From Poindextera sp036272595 (GTDB taxonomy: Bacteria > Pseudomonadota > Alphaproteobacteria > Caulobacterales > Caulobacteraceae), in NCBI GenBank assembly GCA_036272595.1, contig DATAYM010000067.1, positions 1 to 64,000 on the forward strand: DNA of 64,000 bases, in the 5' to 3' direction. Below the pieces are notes generated by a model, which worked only from the letters and a program-made list of their open reading frames with translations, made no database searches and was not told where the DNA came from. Both the position numbers and the translations under genes were made by a program. Positions 58,832 to 64,000 of the stretch are shown here, piece by piece (position 1 is the first letter of the stretch; each line of letters opens with the position of its first letter).

Positions 58832-60004
58832 ATGAGCGACGCGCGCGAGTTCGACATCATCCTCTACGGCGCCACCGGCTATACCGGCCGGCTGGTGGCG
58901 GCGCATCTGCTGAAGACCTATGGGGCGAGCGGCGACATCGCCTGGGTGATGGCCGGACGCAGCCCGGACAAGCTCGCCGAGATCCGCGACCTGATCGGCG
59001 CGCCGAAGGAGCTGCCGCTGGTGACCGCCGACGCCTCCGTCCCGGCCTCGCTGGCGGCGATGGCGAAGCGCGCGAAGGTCGTCATCACCACGGTCGGCCC
59101 CTACCAGCTCTATGGCGACGGCTTGGTGGCGGCCTGCGCCGAGGTGGGATGCGACTATGTCGACCTGACCGGCGAGTCCCACTGGATCGCCAGGATGATC
59201 GCCGCCAACGAGGCCAGGGCGAAGGCCTCCGGCGCGCGCATCGTCTTCTCCTGCGGCTTCGATTCCATTCCCTTCGACCTCGGGGTCTATTTCCTCGAGC
59301 AAGAGGCCAAGGCGCGGTTCGGCGAGCCCGTTTCGCGGGTGCGCGGCCGGGTGCGCGGCATGGCTGGCGGGCTCTCCGGCGGCACCCTGGCCAGCGGCAT
59401 GGCGACCATGGCCGCCGCCCAGGCGGACCCGGGCCTGGCCAAGGTGTTGGCCGACCCCTTCGCCCTCACCCCCGGCTTCGTCGGCGCCGAGCAGCCGGAC
59501 GGCGAGACGGCCTACGAGGACAAGGTCACGGGCTCCTGGGTGGCGCCGTTCATGATGGCCGGCATCAACACCAAGGCGGTGCATCGCTCCAACTTCCTGA
59601 TGGATCACGCCTGGGGCAGGGACTTCCAGTATTGCGAGATGCTGATGACCGACGGCCCGCCCGCCGGCGGCCCGCCGTCCGGCGGCTTCAGCTTCGGTTC
59701 GGGGCCGATGCCGAAGCCGGGCGAGGGTCCCAGCCAGGACGAGCGCGAAAGCGGCCATTACGACATCCTGTTCATCGGCGAGGCGGCCGACGGGCGCACG
59801 CTGCGCGTCTCGGTCAAGGGCGACATGGACCCCGGCTACGGCTCGACCTCGAAGATCCTCGGCGAGAGCGCCGTCTGCCTGGTGCGCGACGTGCCCCGCG
59901 ATGTCACCCCCGGCGGCTGCTGGACCCCCGCCGCGGCGATGGGCGATGCGCTGATCCGCCGGCTGCAAGCCCACGCCGGCCTGACCTTCACGGTGGAGAA
60001 CTGA
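58832..60004 (+). CDS. Saccharopine dehydrogenase-like / trans-acting enoyl reductase family
   Basis: A 390-residue protein. IILYGATGYTGRLVAAHLL is the dinucleotide-binding motif, followed by AGRSPDKLAEIRD, VVITTVGPYQLYG and DLTGESHWIARMI, a pattern shared with mycobacterial trans-acting enoyl reductases. FSCGFDSIPFDLGVYFLEQ is also conserved. The C-terminal part has Gly/Pro-rich GGPPSGGFSFGSGP. It probably reduces a double bond in a lipid or polyketide-like substrate. The M32 peptidase gene follows after 4 bp. Confidence 0.88.
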   Translation: MSDAREFDIILYGATGYTGRLVAAHLLKTYGASGDIAWVMAGRSPDKLAEIRDLIGAPKELPLVTADASVPASLAAMAKRAKVVITTVGPYQLYGDGLVAACAEVGCDYVDLTGESHWIARMIAANEARAKASGARIVFSCGFDSIPFDLGVYFLEQEAKARFGEPVSRVRGRVRGMAGGLSGGTLASGMATMAAAQADPGLAKVLADPFALTPGFVGAEQPDGETAYEDKVTGSWVAPFMMAGINTKAVHRSNFLMDHAWGRDFQYCEMLMTDGPPAGGPPSGGFSFGSGPMPKPGEGPSQDERESGHYDILFIGEAADGRTLRVSVKGDMDPGYGSTSKILGESAVCLVRDVPRDVTPGGCWTPAAAMGDALIRRLQAHAGLTFTVEN

Positions 60005-60008
60005 ACCC

Positions 60009-61535
60009 ATGGCCGGTCCCGCGCCGCAACCGGACCCCTTCGCCCGGGTCGTGCATCGCTTTTCCCTGGCCGGCAAGATCGACGCCGCCCAGACCATGCT
60101 GAACTGGGACGCCAAGACCAACATGCCGCGCGGCGGCGCCTGGGCGCGCGGCGAGCAGATGGCCGCCCTGACCGAGGTCTCCGCCGACCTGGTCGGCTCG
60201 ACCGCCGCCGGCGACGAACTGGCCGAGGCCGAGGCCATGGCCGGCGCGCTGGAGCCGGACGAGCGCGCCGACCTGAAGGAGATGCGCCGGCTCTGGGTGC
60301 ACGCCGCGGCGGTCCCGAAAGACCTGCAGGCCGCCAAGAGCCGGGTCTCGCAGAACCTGCAGTCGATCTGGACCCGGGCCAAGCCGGAGAACGACTTTGC
60401 GAGTTTCGCCGGACCCTTCGCCGAGCTGCTGGCGATCATCCGCGAGATCGCCGAGGCGAAGGCCGAGGCGCTGGGAACCAGCCTCTACGGCGCCATGCTG
60501 GATGAATACGACCCGGGCGTCGGCCAGGCGATGATCGACCCGATCTTCGACGACCTGGCCGCCTGGCTGCCGCCGGTGATCGCCGAGGTGCGCGAGCGCC
60601 AGGCGCGCTGGCCCGATCCGATCCCGTTCGGCCTCACGCCGGTCGACAGGCAGGCGGCGCTGTCGCACCGGCTGGCCGTGGCGGTCGGCCACAAGCCGGA
60701 GAATTTCCGCATCGACCAGGCGCCGCACCCGTTCTCGGTGCCGCACAGCCCCGGCGACGTGCGCTTCACCACCCGCTACGACGAAACCAATCCGCGCTTC
60801 GCGATCATGGCCACCCTGCACGAGGCGGGCCACGCCATGTACGAGTTCAACCTGCCGCGCGGCTTCGCCTTCCGCCCCGCCGGCATGGCGCGCGGCATGA
60901 CCGTGCACGAGAGCCAGTCGCTGTCGCTGGAGATGATCGCCGGCCGCAGCGCCGAGTTCATCGGCTTTCTGGCCCCGCTGCTCGCCGAGACCTTCGGCGG
61001 CGACCCGGCGCCCTGGTCGCTGGCCAACGTGGCCAACACCTGGCGGCGGCTCGACAACGGCTACATCCGCGTCGAGGCGGACGAGATCAGCTATCCGCTG
61101 CACGTGATCCTGCGCTACCGGCTGGAACAGGCGCTGCTGAGCGGCGACCTGGCCGTGGCCGACATCCCCGGCGCCTGGAACGACGGCTTTGCAAAACTGC
61201 TCGGCCGCACGCCGCCGACCATGGCCGAGGGCTGCCTGCAGGACATCCACTGGTCGGCCGGATTGTTCGGCTACTTCCCCAACTACGCCATGGGCTCGAT
61301 GCTGGCCGCCCAGCTGGTCGAGCGGGCGACCGCCGAGGCGCCGGACATCCTGCCGTCGCTGCGCAACGGCGACTTCCGGCCCTATTTCGATTGGATGCGG
61401 CCGCGCGTGCACGAGCGCGCCAGCCTGGTCGACTTCGCGACCCTGGTCGCCGACGCCACCGGCGGGCCGCTGAGCGCCGAGCCGTTCAAACGCCACGTCC
61501 GCAGGCGCTACCTGGAAGAAGCGGCGCCCGCTTAG
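60009..61535 (+). CDS. M32 family metallocarboxypeptidase
   Basis: A 508-residue enzyme. The zinc motif is HEAGH (271-275) with the third ligand in HESQS (His300, Glu301). TRYDETNPRFAIMATLHEAG and DIHWSAGLFGYFPNYAMG are conserved in thermostable carboxypeptidase 1. It removes C-terminal residues from peptides in the cytoplasm. It lies 4 bp after the reductase gene, and its stop shares four bases with the antiparallel stop of the acyl-CoA synthetase gene. Confidence 0.95.
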   Translation: MAGPAPQPDPFARVVHRFSLAGKIDAAQTMLNWDAKTNMPRGGAWARGEQMAALTEVSADLVGSTAAGDELAEAEAMAGALEPDERADLKEMRRLWVHAAAVPKDLQAAKSRVSQNLQSIWTRAKPENDFASFAGPFAELLAIIREIAEAKAEALGTSLYGAMLDEYDPGVGQAMIDPIFDDLAAWLPPVIAEVRERQARWPDPIPFGLTPVDRQAALSHRLAVAVGHKPENFRIDQAPHPFSVPHSPGDVRFTTRYDETNPRFAIMATLHEAGHAMYEFNLPRGFAFRPAGMARGMTVHESQSLSLEMIAGRSAEFIGFLAPLLAETFGGDPAPWSLANVANTWRRLDNGYIRVEADEISYPLHVILRYRLEQALLSGDLAVADIPGAWNDGFAKLLGRTPPTMAEGCLQDIHWSAGLFGYFPNYAMGSMLAAQLVERATAEAPDILPSLRNGDFRPYFDWMRPRVHERASLVDFATLVADATGGPLSAEPFKRHVRRRYLEEAAPA

Positions 61536-63121
61536 ATCTGCTTGTCCCGCCCGGCCCAGTAGGGGGCGCGGACCTGGCGGCGCTGGACCTTGCCGGCTTC
61601 GGAGCGGGGGATGTCGTCGACGAAGTCGACGCTGCGCGGCATCTTGTAGCCGGCCAGGTTTGGCCGGATGAAGTCGAGCAGTTCCTTGGCCAGTTCCGGC
61701 GACGGCGTGTAGCCCGGATAGAGGGCGATCACCGCCCTCACCTCTTCGCCCCATTCGTCATTGGGCACGCCGACGGTGCAGGTCTCGCGCACGGCGGGAT
61801 GGCGGACGAGTTCGTTGTCGACCTCCTGCGGATAGATGTTCACCCCGCCGGAGATGATGCATTCGGCGGTGCGGCCGGTGAGGAAGAGGTAGCCGTCCTC
61901 GTCGACATAGCCCATGTCGCCGACGGTGAAATGGTCGCCGCCTTCCAGCTCGGCCGCCTTGGTCTTGGCCTTGTCGTTGAAATATTCGAACCGGGCGATC
62001 GGGCTGTGTGGGAAGTAGATCTGGCCGATCTCGCCGACGGCCGCGTCCTGGCCCGCCTCGTTGATGATGCGGGTGCCGGAGCCGGGCACGAGCCGGCCGA
62101 CGCTGCCCGGCTTCTTCAGCCAGTCTTCCGAATTGATCAGGAAGGTGCCGCCGCCCTCGCTGGCCGCATAGTATTCGTGGATGATCGGGCCGAGCCATTC
62201 GATCATCGCCCGCTTGATCTCCGGCGGCGTCGGCGCGGCGCCGTGCAGGATGTGGCGCAGGCTGGAAAGGTCGTACTTTTCCCGGGTCTCCTTCGGCAGC
62301 GCCAGGATGCGCTGGAACATGGTGGCGACCATGTGGGTGTGGGTGACCTTGTATTTTTCGATCGCCTGCAGCCAGCCCTCCGGGTCGAACCGCTCCAGCA
62401 TGACGATGGTGACGCCGGCGTTCAGCGGCTGGGCGATGTCGAAGGCCAGCGGCGCGGCGTGGTAGGCCGGCCCGCAGCACATGTTGACGTCCTTGTTGAG
62501 GTCGTAGCCCTTCGGCGAATCCGCGCCCCAGGTCGGCGGGATCACCATGGAGCGGGCGCGATAGACGCCCTTGGGCCGGCCGGTGGTGCCGGAGGTGTAC
62601 ATCATCGTCGTGCCGTGGACCGGGTTGACCGGATCGGCGTCGCTCTCGGCGGCCAGGGCCTTCTCGTAGCTCTCGAAGCCGTCGATTTCGCCGCCGACGG
62701 CCAGCTTGATGCGCAGGTGGTCGTTCAGCGAGGCCTGGGCGGACGCGGCGAATTCGGCCGAGGCGATCAGCGCCTTGGCCTGGCAGTCGCCGACGATATA
62801 GGCGACCTCCGGCGGGCTGAGGTGCCAGTTGATCGGGGTCAGGCGCAGGCCTGAGCGGTAGACCGCCGCCAGCACCTCGACGAACTCGACGCTGTTGCCG
62901 CAGATCAGCGCGAGGTGGTCGCCGGCGCCGACGCCGGCGCGGGCCAGCGCCGCCACCAGCCGGTTGGCGTTGGCATTCAGCTCGGCGAAGCTGCGCTGGC
63001 TGCGCGGCCCGTAGACGGCCACCGCGTCGGGCTTCAGCCGCGCGTAGATGGCCGACATCATCCCCTTGGCGGCGGTTTCGGCGACGTGCGCCGGCTCGAG
63101 CAAATCCTTGGCTTCAATCAT
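61532..63121 (-). CDS. Acyl-CoA synthetase (AMP-forming)
   Basis: A 529-residue adenylate-forming ligase. The P-loop motif is MYTSGTTGRPKGV (174-186), the A5-like segment is EYYAASEGGG, the hinge motif is VGDMGYVDEDGYLFLTGR, and the C-terminal catalytic Lys is in PRSEAGKVQRRQ. It activates a carboxylic acid, probably fatty, aromatic or bile-acid-like, to its CoA thioester. It could feed the acyl-CoA dehydrogenases in the window, but is not in an operon with them. Confidence 0.94.
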   Translation of the reverse strand: MIEAKDLLEPAHVAETAAKGMMSAIYARLKPDAVAVYGPRSQRSFAELNANANRLVAALARAGVGAGDHLALICGNSVEFVEVLAAVYRSGLRLTPINWHLSPPEVAYIVGDCQAKALIASAEFAASAQASLNDHLRIKLAVGGEIDGFESYEKALAAESDADPVNPVHGTTMMYTSGTTGRPKGVYRARSMVIPPTWGADSPKGYDLNKDVNMCCGPAYHAAPLAFDIAQPLNAGVTIVMLERFDPEGWLQAIEKYKVTHTHMVATMFQRILALPKETREKYDLSSLRHILHGAAPTPPEIKRAMIEWLGPIIHEYYAASEGGGTFLINSEDWLKKPGSVGRLVPGSGTRIINEAGQDAAVGEIGQIYFPHSPIARFEYFNDKAKTKAAELEGGDHFTVGDMGYVDEDGYLFLTGRTAECIISGGVNIYPQEVDNELVRHPAVRETCTVGVPNDEWGEEVRAVIALYPGYTPSPELAKELLDFIRPNLAGYKMPRSVDFVDDIPRSEAGKVQRRQVRAPYWAGRDKQI

Positions 63122-63235
63122 CGATGTCTCACTCCCAAATGCACGCCGGCTCCAATGCGATGGCCGGGCTTGGGGCCTATCTACGATGCAAAGTCGGATC
63201 AGGCCACCGCCTGCGAGCAGGCCTGACTAGTCGGC

Positions 63236-64000
63236 TCAGCGGCGGATGGCGGCGGCCGCGGCCTTGACCGGCGCGCCCTTGGCGCCTGCCTGGGCGACCA
63301 AGCCGGCGCAGTCGGCGTTCTTGGCCAGGCCGGGATCGACGAAAGGCAGCAGCGCCGCGATCGGGCTCAGGAAGGCGCCCAGGGCCACCGAGGCGACGAT
63401 CTGCGGCGCGGCCTTGCCGGCGTCCACCCCGATCTTCGGCGAGCGCAGCTTGCCGCCGATGGTGATCGGCGCGTTCAGCCGGATCAGCTGGAATTTTTTC
63501 GGGTGGCCCTGCAGGGCGACCTTGATCGTCTCGGTGCGCAGGTCGACCGAGCCCTTGCCGGTGGCCAGCACCGGATCGGTGTCCAGCACCAGGGTTCGCG
63601 CGTTCAGTACCCCGCCGCTGGCCTGGAAGTCGGCGACGGCGCAGCGCACGCCGGTCTGGGCCTGGCTGTTGGACAGGTAGAGGCCGAGCCCCTTGATCAC
63701 GTCGACGCCCATAAGCTCGGCCAGGGTCTGGCGGATCTCGCCGTGGGGCGCGACCAGGGTGACGTCGCCGCCGGCGCCGGACGCCGCCTGGCGCACAGAG
63801 CCGCCGGCGCCGTGCAGCTTGGCGCGCGCCTCCAGCAGGCCCTCGATGGCCGGCGGCCCGGCGGCGTGCAGGAAATCCTCGATGCGCAGGTTGACGATGC
63901 GGCCGTCGAGGTCGGTGACCGGAACGTCGCGGCGGGCGTCGATGCGGACATGGGCGGTGAGGTCGCCGTGTGGCAGGCTGAATGACACCGGATCGGCGAT
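63236..64000 (-). CDS. AsmA family protein, C-terminal part (runs off the window)
   Basis: The frame is open to the right edge; about 254 C-terminal residues are visible. GLGLYLSNSQAQTGVRCAVA, VLDTDPVLATGKGSVDLRTE and then LNAPITIGGKLRSPKIGVDAG are typical of the AsmA-like C-terminal domain, which lines a hydrophobic groove. Such proteins sit at the inner membrane and affect outer membrane lipid transport. The GTG at 63988 is not a likely start because the reading frame and domain continue beyond it. Confidence 0.85.
   Translation of the reverse strand: MADPVSFSLPHGDLTAHVRIDARRDVPVTDLDGRIVNLRIEDFLHAAGPPAIEGLLEARAKLHGAGGSVRQAASGAGGDVTLVAPHGEIRQTLAELMGVDVIKGLGLYLSNSQAQTGVRCAVADFQASGGVLNARTLVLDTDPVLATGKGSVDLRTETIKVALQGHPKKFQLIRLNAPITIGGKLRSPKIGVDAGKAAPQIVASVALGAFLSPIAALLPFVDPGLAKNADCAGLVAQAGAKGAPVKAAAAAIRR

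Overview
The window is a high-GC (about 70% by eye), densely coded chromosomal segment of an alphaproteobacterium. It most resembles Caulobacteraceae (Phenylobacterium/Caulobacter type). That placement is an inference from composition, GGAGG-type ribosome sites with occasional TTG starts, short palindromic repeats between genes, and a gene mix rich in acyl-CoA, P450, Baeyer-Villiger and molybdenum enzymes. I see about 55 genes, no rRNA or tRNA, no CRISPR, no phage genes, and no recognisable transcription factor.

Layout. 1-6.4 kb: tail of a MaoC-like dehydratase in unusually low-GC DNA, an orphan PLP-fold protein, a cytochrome b / YedY-like molybdoenzyme pair, a lysophospholipase-like hydrolase and a type B carboxylesterase. 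6.4-14.1 kb: a TPR protein, then a catabolic block with two kinase (APH fold) plus small-partner modules on opposite strands around a cytochrome P450, with an acyl-CoA dehydrogenase and an unknown protein. The kinase + DUF6285 + acyl-CoA dehydrogenase order recalls the LvaA/LvaB/LvaC 4-hydroxyacyl-CoA pathway of levulinate catabolism. 14.1-21 kb: SDR, GT2-GtrA glycosyltransferase, small membrane proteins, DUF882 peptidase, L,D-transpeptidase and a serine hydrolase. 21-34.2 kb: carbohydrate block with a GH15 enzyme, RpiB-like isomerase, enoyl-CoA hydratase, cupin, a divergent MraY-family enzyme, and a tight operon tkt - transaldolase/glucose-6-phosphate isomerase fusion - gnd - zwf - HAD phosphatase, covering most of the pentose phosphate pathway.

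34.2-41 kb: hairpin-rich spacers, an alpha/beta hydrolase, acyltransferase 3, a Baeyer-Villiger-type monooxygenase, a small haem-copper-like membrane protein, and an IS110-family element whose transposase is broken by a one-base deletion but whose 5' non-coding end folds into nested stems (candidate bridge RNA). 41-46.8 kb: pirin, a three-subunit molybdenum hydroxylase of PaoABC type, and a citrate-type MFS symporter. 46.8-56.4 kb: a heterodimeric ABC exporter with complementary degenerate ATP sites, glycerate kinase, a DUF559 protein, prolyl oligopeptidase, an Ogt-type methyltransferase and a BT1-like transporter, the last two separated by mirrored intrinsic terminators. 56.5-64 kb: a luciferase-like oxidoreductase with an alpha/beta hydrolase, a saccharopine-dehydrogenase-like reductase, an M32 carboxypeptidase, an acyl-CoA synthetase and the C-terminus of an AsmA-family protein.

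A window-wide pattern: convergent gene pairs either share or nearly share their stop codons with no spacer, or are separated by more than 100 bp that contains a long inverted repeat. The strongest leads are the twin kinase modules (9.7-14.0 kb), the putative IS110 bridge RNA (40.65-40.80 kb), and the palindromic spacer elements.
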